DNA of 18,618 bases from assembly GCA_902470345.1 (NCBI GenBank), contig CABRGB010000033.1:1-18618 (forward strand), written 5' to 3'. Within the stretch, counting starts at the first letter, position 1, and every line of letters starts with the position of its first letter. This document shows, piece by piece, positions 6,209 through 13,797 of the stretch. A model generated the notes under the pieces. It did not search any database. It saw only the letters and a list, made by a program, of their open reading frames with translations, and had not been told where the DNA came from. A program made the position numbers and the translations under genes. The DNA is from an uncultured Collinsella sp. (lineage in GTDB: Bacteria; Actinomycetota; Coriobacteriia; Coriobacteriales; Coriobacteriaceae).

Positions 6209-7381
6209 ATGGACAAGACCGCACAGGACAGCTTGGCAAAGAAGCCCGTCGACATGAGGGACAGGATTCTCGAGCATCTCGAGGCCCTCACCTCTGCCGT
6301 CTCGCTCGACGACCTTGCCCGTCTGTCCACCTCCGACATCGCCGAGACGCTCATCATCTCCAGGAGTCTGGCGAGCCAGTACCTCAACGACCTTGTTCGC
6401 GCCGGCCTTGTGGTTAAGGTGGCGGGCAGGCCTGTCCGTTATTTTCATCGCCGCGCGTTCCAGAAGCGTTTTCAGGTAAAGCTCTCTGCAAGCGAGTACG
6501 CCTCGCTCGCCGACCTCATCCAGGCGACGGGAATCGCCGATCGCCGTGACTTCGCGCGTGCCGTGGGCTTTGACCTGAGCCTCAGCTCCGTTGTCGAGCA
6601 GTGCAAGGCTGCGGTTCAGTACCCTCCGTTTGGCCTACCCATCCTCTTGAGCGGCGGCGTGGGTGTCGGCAAGTCTTTCCTTTCTCGTCTTGTGTACGAG
6701 TACGGTAAGAACCAGGGCTTGCTGCCCCGCGACTCCTCCTATGTGCGCATCGACTGCGCCGGGGTCCCGGACGCCGCCTCGTTCAACGGGCTTCTTGACG
6801 AGTCGATCGCGAAATCGCGCGGGGGTGTGGTTTTTGTCAACGGCATCGAGGCACTCTCTCCCTCTGCGATGGAGCACTGCCTTGCGACGGCCCTCGGGCT
6901 CGATGCCTCCCAGGATGCGCCGCGCGCTCGCCTCGTTCTTTCGACGACGCTTTCCGCCGATGACCTGAAGGTTTCCTCGGCCTACAGCAAAATGCCCATC
7001 TGTGCCCGCGTCCCCTCACTCAAGGAGCGGACCCCCGAGGAGCGCGAGGATCTCATCTTGAGCTTCCTGCGCAGCGAGGGGTGCCGAATCGGTTCTGATG
7101 TGAAGATTAGCCGCGGCGCATACCGTTGCCTCGTGAACGCGGACTTTTCCGATAACATCGCCGGCTTGCGCGCCTGCGTGACGAACTGCTGCGCCAAAGC
7201 GTTCCTCAATCGCGAGGGCGACTACGTCGTCGTTCGCCCGTATCTTCTTCCCAGCGGGCTCCTCTCCTCCGCGCAGATCGATCAACAGCCCGATGATGGC
7301 GTTCTGATCGACGCGTCCCTGGATGCCGCCGAGAGCACAGGGCATCGAGCAGGCGCTCGATGCCCTGTGCTCTCTCGATGA
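6209..7381 (+). CDS. LevR-like PTS-linked transcriptional regulator, N-terminal part (HTH + AAA+), frameshifted
   Basis: This 390-aa ORF carries the DNA-binding and ATPase half of a LevR/ManR-type activator of mannose-class PTS operons. The N-terminal winged helix (residues about 18-80) has a recognition region SDIAETLIISRSLASQYLNDL and the wing GRPVRYF, as in LevR proteins. The AAA+ domain has Walker A SGGVGVGKS (148-156). Where Walker B should read LFLDEI it reads VFVNGI (Asn211-Gly212), and no GAFTGA sigma-54 loop exists between them. The start is firm: AAGGAGGT, 6 nt, ATG. The last ~20 residues (from about STGHRAG) are out of frame with the rest of the protein, which continues in the +1 frame at 7323-8948. 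The ORF lies 137 codons or more upstream of the PRD part in any normal family member, so it is best read as half of one gene. Confidence 0.85.
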   Translation: MDKTAQDSLAKKPVDMRDRILEHLEALTSAVSLDDLARLSTSDIAETLIISRSLASQYLNDLVRAGLVVKVAGRPVRYFHRRAFQKRFQVKLSASEYASLADLIQATGIADRRDFARAVGFDLSLSSVVEQCKAAVQYPPFGLPILLSGGVGVGKSFLSRLVYEYGKNQGLLPRDSSYVRIDCAGVPDAASFNGLLDESIAKSRGGVVFVNGIEALSPSAMEHCLATALGLDASQDAPRARLVLSTTLSADDLKVSSAYSKMPICARVPSLKERTPEEREDLILSFLRSEGCRIGSDVKISRGAYRCLVNADFSDNIAGLRACVTNCCAKAFLNREGDYVVVRPYLLPSGLLSSAQIDQQPDDGVLIDASLDAAESTGHRAGARCPVLSR

Positions 7382-8948
7382 GCGATTCTGCGCCGGGGAG
7401 CTCTCTGTCTCCGAGCTCGTCTCGCAAGCTGTCTCCGCTGTGCGCGGCGTTGAGGATCACTTGATCTTCGGCCGCGGCGTTACCTCCTCGAGGTCGCGCG
7501 CCTTCGAGCGCATCGTGGGCGCGGTCCTTGCCGACGCAGGCTCTTCTTATGGCATCGAGCTTTCGAGGAAGGTCGCTTTTCTACTGGCCCAGGAGATTTG
7601 CCTGCAGTTGTGGCCGGGCATCGGCCTGGCTAAGCGAAAGTCTGCCTGTGCGGAGCAAATCTCCCATCTCCTCGGTGCCGTGACCTCCGAATTACCGTTT
7701 GCCTCGAGCGTCTCCGATCAGGTCGCCGCAGACGTGGAAGGGGCGCTGGGAATCTCGCTCGATCACTTCACGAAGACGCTTCTGACGCTGTGCGTCGCAT
7801 CGGAGTCTCGCGATGCGAAGGCCCTTCGGACGCTCTGCGTCATCTTGTCCCACGGCTACTCAACGGCGACGAGCATCGCCGACGCGGCGAACCGTATGCT
7901 CGGCATGCATGTGTACGAGGCTGTCGACATGCCCTACGACCAGCAGCTGAAGGACATCGTCGGTCCGCTCCAGCGCCTCGTCGACCGCCATTCCTACTGC
8001 ACCGGGGTCGTGTTCCTCGTCGACATGGGCTCCTTGGAGGAGGCCTATAAGGCCCTCGAGAACGTTACCGACTCCACTATCGGCGTGGTGAACAACGTCT
8101 CTACCGGTCTTGCGCTCGAGATCGGGGTCGGGCTGCTCGGCGGCAAGTCCATCGCCGAGGTTCTTGGCGATGCGACCGCCGCGTGCGTGACGCACTGCAA
8201 GGTGATCGAGCGCGTCAACCGTGAGGATGCCATCGTCTTCTGCTCCGAGTCCGGGGTCGACGCCGCGGAGAGGATACGCCAGCTCGTCTCGCAGAGCCTC
8301 CCGCGCACCATAGGCGCGCGCCTGCTCACGAGGCCCTTCAAGCAGCTCGTCGCGAACGGGTCGAATGACGCCGTTTTCTCCGAGCACCGCGTCTGCGCCG
8401 TCATCGGCACGGGAGACCCCGGGGTCGCCTCCGTCCCCTTCGTCGCCCTCGAGGACATCATGTCGACGGCGTCCGCCTCTAAGGTTGATGCCGTGTTCGG
8501 CAGGTGGCTTGACGCTTCCGAGCTCTCTTCTTTCCACGAGAAGCTGCTCTCGAACATGACGCTGCAGAACGTCATCCGCTCCATCACCATCCTCGACCCG
8601 GAGCGGCTATTCCACGAGATCGAGAGCGCCGTGCACGAGCTTCAGCGCAGGACAGGCGAGAAGATCGGCAGCAACGCCATCATTGGGCTCTACGTCCACC
8701 TCTGCTGTCTCGTCGAGCGCCTTGTTACCAGAAACCCCATTGAGACCTACGTTGGCCAGGACCGCTTCGAGGAGGAGCGTGCCGATTTCATCGAGTCCTT
8801 CAGGCAGAGCTTCTCGAGCATCTCGACGCGCTATCGCGTAGAGGTTCCCGTAAGCGAGATCGCATATGTCTTCGACTACATAAGCGTGAGCGCCGCCCCG
8901 GCGCGAGAAGAGCGCCTCGGCTCCTCGGACCTCCTGCTCGACGAGTGA
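7323..8948 (+). CDS. LevR-like regulator, C-terminal part (EIIA-Man-like, EIIB-like, PRD), frame-shifted continuation
   Basis: The +1-frame continuation of the regulator. The 7323 ATG has no ribosome binding site, so it is probably not a real start. True homology begins near residue 7 (GIEQALDALCSLDERF). Residues about 20-160 are helical, in the place of PRD1 but divergent. An EIIA-Man-like domain follows, with the phosphoacceptor-type His177 in VILSHGYSTATSIADAANRML. Next is a degenerate EIIB-like stretch (IVFCSESGVDAAERIRQLV, then VIGTGDPGVASVPFVALEDI). A PRD with conserved His459 in GLYVHLCCLVERL closes the protein. PTS phosphorylation of such His residues tells the regulator whether sugar is being imported. 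The next genes are the matching EIIB-C-D-A set, so this is their regulator. The domain order is that of LevR, where HTH, AAA+, PRD, EIIA, EIIB and PRD form one chain. Confidence 0.82.
   Translation: MPPRAQGIEQALDALCSLDERFCAGELSVSELVSQAVSAVRGVEDHLIFGRGVTSSRSRAFERIVGAVLADAGSSYGIELSRKVAFLLAQEICLQLWPGIGLAKRKSACAEQISHLLGAVTSELPFASSVSDQVAADVEGALGISLDHFTKTLLTLCVASESRDAKALRTLCVILSHGYSTATSIADAANRMLGMHVYEAVDMPYDQQLKDIVGPLQRLVDRHSYCTGVVFLVDMGSLEEAYKALENVTDSTIGVVNNVSTGLALEIGVGLLGGKSIAEVLGDATAACVTHCKVIERVNREDAIVFCSESGVDAAERIRQLVSQSLPRTIGARLLTRPFKQLVANGSNDAVFSEHRVCAVIGTGDPGVASVPFVALEDIMSTASASKVDAVFGRWLDASELSSFHEKLLSNMTLQNVIRSITILDPERLFHEIESAVHELQRRTGEKIGSNAIIGLYVHLCCLVERLVTRNPIETYVGQDRFEEERADFIESFRQSFSSISTRYRVEVPVSEIAYVFDYISVSAAPAREERLGSSDLLLDE
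7331..7374. repeat. perfect 20-bp inverted repeat with 4-nt loop at the frameshift
   Basis: The arms 7331-7350 and 7355-7374 are exact reverse complements, separated by AGGC. The right arm encodes ALDALCSL in the downstream frame. The left arm lies where the upstream frame loses sense. The shift between frames must fall between a frame-3 TGA near 7303 and the stop at 7379-7381, so it coincides with this structure. Confidence 0.95.
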
Positions 8949-9071
8949 CCTTCCCCGCGCCGCCGCAAGCTGACTGCGCGTCCTCAATAATCCGATAACC
9001 CCTTGCCCGGCGCGAATCCGGATAGCGCCGAGGCAGTACCGAACGTAAAACTTCATTTGATAGGAGCAAAC
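8949..9071 (+). promoter_or_regulatory. leader of the PTS operon with a short hairpin
   Basis: The 123-bp gap before the EIIB gene should hold the operon promoter. CGGCGC (9008-9013) and GCGCCG (9025-9030) form perfect 6-bp arms around 11 nt. I find no -24/-12 sigma-54 element (TGGC...TGC) and no strong sigma-70 pair. AATAAT and TAAAAC are weak -10 candidates. Confidence 0.3.
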
Positions 9072-9545
9072 ATGAGTGTTGTTATGGCACGAATCGACAA
9101 TCGCCTGCTTCACGGCATCATCGTGACGCAGTGGGCCCCGGTGTCGGGCGCGACCCGAGTCATGGTCATCGACGACAAGGTCGCCGGCGACGAGGTCCTG
9201 AAGTCCACTATGAGGATGGCGCGCCCCGCGGGCATGGCCGTCTCGATCATCTCCGAGCAGACCGCGCTCAAGAACTTCGCGGCGGGCAAGTACGACCGCG
9301 AGAAGGTCTTTGTCATCGCCAAGGAGCCCGAGACGATCCTTCACCTGGTCGAGTCGGGCATCGAGCTCCCGTCGCTGATCGTCGGCGGCTCGCTCGTCAA
9401 GGAGGGCGGCGTCCAGCTCACCCAGCGCGCCTATGCCTCCGCCGAGAACGTCCAGAGCTACAAGGCGCTCATCGCCCGCGGCGTCAAGGTGACGGCACAG
9501 TTCGTGCCCGCCGACAAGCCCGTCTCCGTCGCCGACCTCATCTAA
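9072..9545 (+). CDS. PTS mannose/fructose/sorbose-class EIIB component
   Basis: 157-aa cytoplasmic phosphotransfer protein that takes phosphate from EIIA and passes it to the incoming sugar. The active-site His14 lies in RIDNRLLHGIIVTQW. Family members usually read HGQV, so the HGII variant is slightly unusual. VIDDKVAGDEVLKSTMRMA and the IVGGSLVKEGG region fit the EIIB-Man fold, and length is normal. The ATG at 9072 follows AGGAG by 5 nt. A longer in-frame start at 9003 has no ribosome binding site. It is the first gene of the B-C-D-A set and ends 9 bp before EIIC. Confidence 0.95.
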   Translation: MSVVMARIDNRLLHGIIVTQWAPVSGATRVMVIDDKVAGDEVLKSTMRMARPAGMAVSIISEQTALKNFAAGKYDREKVFVIAKEPETILHLVESGIELPSLIVGGSLVKEGGVQLTQRAYASAENVQSYKALIARGVKVTAQFVPADKPVSVADLI

Positions 9546-9554
9546 GGAGGGATC

Positions 9555-10340
9555 ATGGTCAACTTCACTATCCTGCAGGTCGTCCTTTTGACCCTGCTGG
9601 CCTTCATCAAGCACGTGGACTACTACGGCATCCCGATGATCTTCGTCAACTATGCCGTCTTCTGGGGCCTTATCACCGGCGTCGTCATGGGCGACTGGCA
9701 GACCGGCCTCGTCATCGGCGGCACCATCCAGCTCATGCAGCTCGGCGTCGCGGGCTTCGGCGGCTCGTCGATTCCCGACTACGGCACGATGGCCATCATC
9801 GCCACCGCCTACGGCGTGACCCTGGGCGCGGACACGGGCCTCGCCATCGGCCTGCCGGTCGGCATGCTCGGCATCCAGCTCGACGTCATCGTCAAGATCA
9901 TCAACGGCTTCGTCGTCGAGAAGTCCCAGAAGTTCTGCAACGAGGGTAAGTTCAATCAGATGAACGCCATCCTGTGGGTCTGCCCCGCGCTCTTCGGCCT
10001 GTGCGCCGCCCTGCCCGTCTTTGTCTCCGTGACGCTCGGCCAGCCCGCCGTCAACTGGCTCCTCGAGGCCATGCCTCAGTGGTTCCTCTCCGGCCTCACC
10101 CTCGCCGGCAAGATGCTCCCGGCCATCGGTATCGCCATGCTGCTCCGCTACATGCCCACCGGCAAGTACTTCCAGTACCTGCTCGTCGGCTTCTTCCTCT
10201 CGGCCTTCCTGAACGTGCCCATCATCGGCGCCGCCATCGTCGGCGTTGCCCTCGCGATCGCGTTCTACCAGCGTGTCGAGAGGGACACCGAGCTCGCCGC
10301 CCACGCTTCCGCAGACGCCTTCATCGGAGAGGATGAGTAA
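9555..10340 (+). CDS. PTS mannose/fructose/sorbose-class EIIC permease
   Basis: 261-aa integral membrane protein forming, with EIID, the sugar channel. It has the hydrophobic profile of EIIC-Man, with about 6-8 membrane segments. The family signature region IGGTIQLMQLGVAGFGGSSIPDYGTMAIIATAYG (residues about 55-88) is clear. It matches the usual GxxxQLxxMG...G...P element of the class. The ATG at 9555 follows AAGGAGG by 5 nt. Its end is 2 bp from the EIID start, so the two are translationally coupled. Substrate specificity within the mannose class cannot be read directly from the sequence. Confidence 0.95.
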   Translation: MVNFTILQVVLLTLLAFIKHVDYYGIPMIFVNYAVFWGLITGVVMGDWQTGLVIGGTIQLMQLGVAGFGGSSIPDYGTMAIIATAYGVTLGADTGLAIGLPVGMLGIQLDVIVKIINGFVVEKSQKFCNEGKFNQMNAILWVCPALFGLCAALPVFVSVTLGQPAVNWLLEAMPQWFLSGLTLAGKMLPAIGIAMLLRYMPTGKYFQYLLVGFFLSAFLNVPIIGAAIVGVALAIAFYQRVERDTELAAHASADAFIGEDE

Positions 10341-10342
10341 CC

Positions 10343-11176
10343 ATGGAAAACGAGAACATCACCGCCGTCGCCGAGGGCAAGCCCTCCGGCTACAAGGTCA
10401 CCAAGAAGGATCTGCGCAACGCGAACTGGCGCTGGCTCATGAGCGTGTGCACCTTCAACTACCAGACCCAGCAGGGCGCCTCAGTCGCCTACGCCCTCTC
10501 GCCGGTCCTGAGGAAGATCTACACGAACGACGAGGACTATAAGCAAGCGCTCAACAACCACTTCCGCTACTACAATACCCAGCCTTGGCTCGCCGCCATC
10601 ATCCTTGGCGCCTGCGTGGCCATGGAGGAACGCGACGGCCTCGCGGCGGCGGACGCCGTCCAAGACCTGAAGATCGGCACCATGGGACCGCTCGCCGGCG
10701 TCGGCGACTCCCTGCTCATGACCATGATCCCGACCATCATGGGCTCCATCGCCGCCTACATGGCCATCGAGGGCAACCCCGTGGGAGCCGGCATCTGGTT
10801 CGCGCTCATCCTGGCCATCTTCTGGGTCCGCATGCACGCCCTCGAGTTCGGCTACAAGCAGGGCGTGAAGCTCGTCACCGACTTCAGCGAGAAGCTTCCC
10901 AACCTCACTGCCGCCGCCTCCGTGCTCGGCCTCACCGTGGTCGGCTGCCTCATCGCCTCGGTCATCGGCGTCACCTGCCCGATTAGCTTCAGCTTCGGCG
11001 ACGTCTCGATGGAGATTCAGCCGCTGCTCGACAAGATCCTGCCTGCCATGATCCCCGCCGCCATCACGGGAAGCGCGTATTACCTTCTTACCAAGAAGAA
11101 CGCGAGCATGACGGTCCTCATCCTCGTGGTGATCGTCCTCGCGATGGTCGCCTCCGCCGCTGGCATCCTCGCCTAG
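10343..11176 (+). CDS. PTS mannose/fructose/sorbose-class EIID component
   Basis: 277-aa membrane-associated partner of EIIC, needed for transport and for docking EIIB. The N-terminal half shows the EIID hallmarks VTKKDLRNANWRWL, FNYQTQQGASVAYALSPVL and FFNTQP-like YYNTQPWLAAIILG. These are followed by GTMGPLAGVGDSL (residues about 112-124), the most conserved stretch of the family. C-terminal hydrophobic helices (LGLTVVGCLIASVIG and MTVLILVVIVLAMVASAAGIL) anchor it in the membrane. Length is normal. It starts 2 bp after EIIC, with its ribosome binding site inside the EIIC coding end (GGAGAGG). Confidence 0.95.
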   Translation: MENENITAVAEGKPSGYKVTKKDLRNANWRWLMSVCTFNYQTQQGASVAYALSPVLRKIYTNDEDYKQALNNHFRYYNTQPWLAAIILGACVAMEERDGLAAADAVQDLKIGTMGPLAGVGDSLLMTMIPTIMGSIAAYMAIEGNPVGAGIWFALILAIFWVRMHALEFGYKQGVKLVTDFSEKLPNLTAAASVLGLTVVGCLIASVIGVTCPISFSFGDVSMEIQPLLDKILPAMIPAAITGSAYYLLTKKNASMTVLILVVIVLAMVASAAGILA

Positions 11177-11202
11177 CTTCGACCCAAGAGATTGGTGAAT
11201 CA

Positions 11203-11601
11203 ATGAGAAAGATAGTTGTGGCGAGCCATTCCCTTCTCGCCCAGGGCTTCAAGGACACCCTCGAGTTCCTTACGGGTAAGAGCGACGCCGTCAACGCCGT
11301 GTGCGCCTACGTGAACGACAACGGCGAGGGGCTCGACGCGGCGGTCGAGGCGGCTCTTTCGGGCACTGACGAGGTCGTCGTCCTCACCGACGCGCTCGGC
11401 GGCAGCGTGAACCAGCGCTTCTCCCGCTTCGCCTCCGACTGGATCCACGTGATCGCGGGTGTCAACCTCCCGCTCGCCATGACGGTCGCGCTCGCGCGCC
11501 CCGACGAGAAACTCGACTTCGACGCCCTCGTCGACGAGGCGCGCCAGCAGATCGTCTACGTGAACGGTGCCAGTTCCGCCGAGTGCGAAGACGACGAATA
11601 G
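11203..11601 (+). CDS. PTS mannose/fructose/sorbose-class EIIA component
   Basis: 132-aa phosphocarrier receiving phosphate from HPr at His9, in VVASHSLLAQGFKDTLEFLTG. The usual HG after the catalytic His is HS here. VVVLTDALGGSVNQRF (residues about 58-73) is the conserved TDL.GGSP.N element, again with small changes. Length matches free-standing EIIA-Man, and it ends in a short acidic tail. The ribosome binding site before the ATG is weak (AAGAGA about 15 nt upstream, nothing closer), so it may be produced less than its neighbours. The 26-bp gap to EIID and 12-bp gap to the GH172 gene keep it in the operon. Confidence 0.9.
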   Translation: MRKIVVASHSLLAQGFKDTLEFLTGKSDAVNAVCAYVNDNGEGLDAAVEAALSGTDEVVVLTDALGGSVNQRFSRFASDWIHVIAGVNLPLAMTVALARPDEKLDFDALVDEARQQIVYVNGASSAECEDDE

Positions 11602-11613
11602 AGGAGGTCGACG

Positions 11614-12738
11614 ATGAGAGAGTTCCTTAAGGACGTGTGGATGCACGGCGGTGAGGAAAGCCGCGCCATCACCCCCGAGAACATCACGGGCGAGAAGGGC
11701 CGTGCCGCCATGTCGGCCAGCCACCTCGGCGTCGGCCGCAAGGGCTCGTGCTGCGTGCCCCTTGAGTCCGGCGAGACCATCACGCTCGCGGACATCGAGG
11801 GCCCCGGCATCATCCGCCACATCTGGATGACCGTCCCCGACAAGACCGCCGCCGGCAGCTTCGTCATGCGCGACCTCGTGCTGCGCTTCTACTGGGACGA
11901 CGAGGAGACCCCCTCGGTCGAGTGCCCTGTCGGCGACTTCTTCTGCAACGGCTTCGGTGAGCGCGCCATCGTCAACTCGATGCCCATCTGCGTGAACCCG
12001 ACGGGCGGCATGAACTGCTACTTCGAGATGCCTTTCAGGAAGCACGCCAAGGTCACGCTTACGAGCGAGCACCCCGGGTTCATTAAGTACATCTTCTACA
12101 CGTTCAACTACGCGCTCACCGACGTGCCGGACGACGCCATGTACTTCCACGCCCGTTTTAACCGCGAGCGCAGCACCCGCAGGGGCGTCGACTACACCGT
12201 GCTCGACGGCGTGCGCGGTAAGGGCTACTACGTCGGCACCTACATGGCCCTGTGCGCCCTGGAGCGCTATTGGTGGGGCGAGGGCGAGATGAAGTTCTTC
12301 CTCGACGGCGACGAGGAGTTCCCCACGGTCACCTCGACGGGAGCCGAGGACTACTTCGGCGGTGCCTGGGCCTTCCTCGACAGGCCGCCCCACGCGCTGC
12401 CCGAGGCGCAGTGCTTCAACACGCTGTTCGCCGGCTACCCGTACCGCTCGACGCGCGACGCCACGCGCGACCGCTTCAGCGCGGGCAAGCCGAACCCGAA
12501 CCCGATGCTCGCGACCAACGACGACGCGCTGCCCAGGCACGGCCTCTACAGGTGGCACCTTCCCGACCCGATCTCGTTCAAGGAGGACCTGCGCGTGACG
12601 TTCCAGGACCTCGGCAACGACGACATCAAGCTCTACGAGCGCGAGGACGACATCTCCACCGTCGCCTACTGGTACCAAAGCGAGCCGCACGCCGTGCTCG
12701 CCCCGTTTGCCGCAAGGCAGGACCGCGTGCCCAGGTAG
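11614..12738 (+). CDS. GH172 (DUF2961) glycoside hydrolase, intracellular
   Basis: 374 aa with clear DUF2961/GH172 signatures: GPGIIRHIWMT (residues about 63-73), RFYWDDEETPSVECPVGDFF (about 91-110) and MPFRKHAKVT. These are followed by the acidic pair of motifs WWGEGEMKFFLDGDEEFPT (Glu223/Glu225) and STGAEDYFGG (Glu245). The latter contains the likely catalytic glutamates by analogy with the Bifidobacterium difructose-dianhydride enzyme. Known GH172 members act on alpha-D-fructofuranosides, difructose dianhydride I, or alpha-D-arabinofuranosides. There is no signal peptide, so it works inside the cell on what the PTS brings in. GAGGAGGT, 5 nt, then ATG gives a firm start. The fructokinase-like gene downstream favours a fructose-containing substrate. 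Confidence 0.88.
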   Translation: MREFLKDVWMHGGEESRAITPENITGEKGRAAMSASHLGVGRKGSCCVPLESGETITLADIEGPGIIRHIWMTVPDKTAAGSFVMRDLVLRFYWDDEETPSVECPVGDFFCNGFGERAIVNSMPICVNPTGGMNCYFEMPFRKHAKVTLTSEHPGFIKYIFYTFNYALTDVPDDAMYFHARFNRERSTRRGVDYTVLDGVRGKGYYVGTYMALCALERYWWGEGEMKFFLDGDEEFPTVTSTGAEDYFGGAWAFLDRPPHALPEAQCFNTLFAGYPYRSTRDATRDRFSAGKPNPNPMLATNDDALPRHGLYRWHLPDPISFKEDLRVTFQDLGNDDIKLYEREDDISTVAYWYQSEPHAVLAPFAARQDRVPR

Positions 12739-12765
12739 GGTCGCCTCGAAACAAGCCAACGTTAT

Positions 12766-12803
12766 GGGCGCCCGCGGTTGACCATGACTGCGGGCGTCCC
12801 TTT
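12766..12803 (+). terminator. intra-operon hairpin between GH172 and kinase genes
   Basis: GGGCGCCCGC pairs with GCGGGCGTCCC (one bulge) around a 14-nt loop, followed by only TTT. It lies in the 79-bp gap and could act as an attenuator or mRNA-stabilising hairpin that sets kinase levels below the rest. The short T run makes it a weak terminator. Confidence 0.5.
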
Positions 12804-12817
12804 GTAAGGAGGACCAC

Positions 12818-13702
12818 ATGAGCGAAAAGCAAATGAGGCTCGGCGCCCTCGAGGCCGGCGGGACCAAGATGGTCTGTGCCGTGGTGTCCGGCGACGGCGA
12901 GGTTCTCGACCGTATGGAGACCCCGACGCTTACGCCCGCCGAGACCGTCCCACAAATGGTCGAGTGGTTCACCGCCCGCGATGTGAACGCGTTGGGCATC
13001 GGCGCCTTCGGCCCGATCTGCGTCGACCCCAACGATGAGCGCTACGGTTCCATCCTCCAGACGCCCAAGCTCGCGTGGCGAGGCTATGGTCTTCGCGCCG
13101 CGTTCGCCGACGCCCTCGGGATTCCGGTGACCTACGACACGGACGTGAACGTTGCCTGCCTCGGCGAAGTGGTCTTCGGCTGCTGCAAGGGGCTCGAGGA
13201 CGCCGTCTACGTGACCATCGGCACCGGCGTGGGCGCGGGCGTCATGTGCGCGGGCAGGCTCCTTCACGGCATGCTGCACCCCGAGGCCGGCCACATGCTG
13301 GTAAGGACCCGTCCCACCGAGGAGGGACGCTGCGTCTGCCCGAGCCACGCGAGCTGTCTCGAGGGCCTCGCCTCCGGCCCCGCCATCGCCGCGCGCTGGG
13401 GAAAGCCCGCGGCCGAGCTCGCGGACAACGCTGAGGTGTGGGCGCTCGAGGGGGATTATCTGGGGCAGATGTGCGCGAACCTCGTGCTCATGTACTCGCC
13501 TCGCCGTATCGTCCTCGGCGGCGGCGTGATGCACCAGGAGCAGCTCTACGGCATCGTCCGCAAGAAGACCCTCGAATATCTGGGTGGTTACATCCAGACC
13601 GCCGAGCTTAAGGACATAGAGAGCTACATCTGCGCTCCGGGCTGCGGCGGCGACCAAGGAATCCTTGGCGCGGCCGAGCTGGCAAGAAGGGCGCTCGCGT
13701 AA
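12818..13702 (+). CDS. ROK-family kinase, fructokinase-like
   Basis: 294-aa sugar kinase. The N-terminal phosphate-binding motif GALEAGGTKMVCAV (residues 9-22) has the EAGGTK form typical of ROK fructokinases (ScrK type) rather than glucokinases. The sugar-binding segment GIGAFGPICVDP and the TPKLAW element follow. DTDVN holds the catalytic Asp109, and VYVTIGTGVGAGV is the second phosphate loop. HPEAGH plus CVCPSHASCLEG forms the ROK zinc site. Start: AAGGAGG, 6 nt, ATG. It is the last gene of the PTS/GH172 operon and likely phosphorylates free fructose released by GH172 to fructose-6-phosphate for glycolysis. A mannose or glucose substrate cannot be excluded. Confidence 0.9.
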   Translation: MSEKQMRLGALEAGGTKMVCAVVSGDGEVLDRMETPTLTPAETVPQMVEWFTARDVNALGIGAFGPICVDPNDERYGSILQTPKLAWRGYGLRAAFADALGIPVTYDTDVNVACLGEVVFGCCKGLEDAVYVTIGTGVGAGVMCAGRLLHGMLHPEAGHMLVRTRPTEEGRCVCPSHASCLEGLASGPAIAARWGKPAAELADNAEVWALEGDYLGQMCANLVLMYSPRRIVLGGGVMHQEQLYGIVRKKTLEYLGGYIQTAELKDIESYICAPGCGGDQGILGAAELARRALA

Positions 13703-13734
13703 CTTGCGCTCTCTCCGCCATACGACGCGTTAAG

Positions 13735-13784
13735 AAAAGACGAGCGCTTCTTGCCAATTGAGCGGCAAGAAGTGCTCGTCTTTT
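13735..13784. terminator. strong terminator closing the PTS operon (possibly bidirectional)
   Basis: A 21-bp stem (13735-13755 with 13764-13784, one G-U pair) with an AATTGAGC loop is flanked by AAAA on the left and TTTTGCATTTTT on the right. It therefore works on the plus strand after the kinase and can also stop minus-strand transcripts from the methyltransferase cluster. Confidence 0.95.
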
Positions 13785-13797
13785 GCATTTTTGTCTC

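Noticed and set aside
8949..9071. Sigma-54 (-24/-12) promoter expected for a LevR-type regulator target
   Set aside because: No TGGC...TGC spaced element is present in the gap, which agrees with the missing GAFTGA loop in the regulator.
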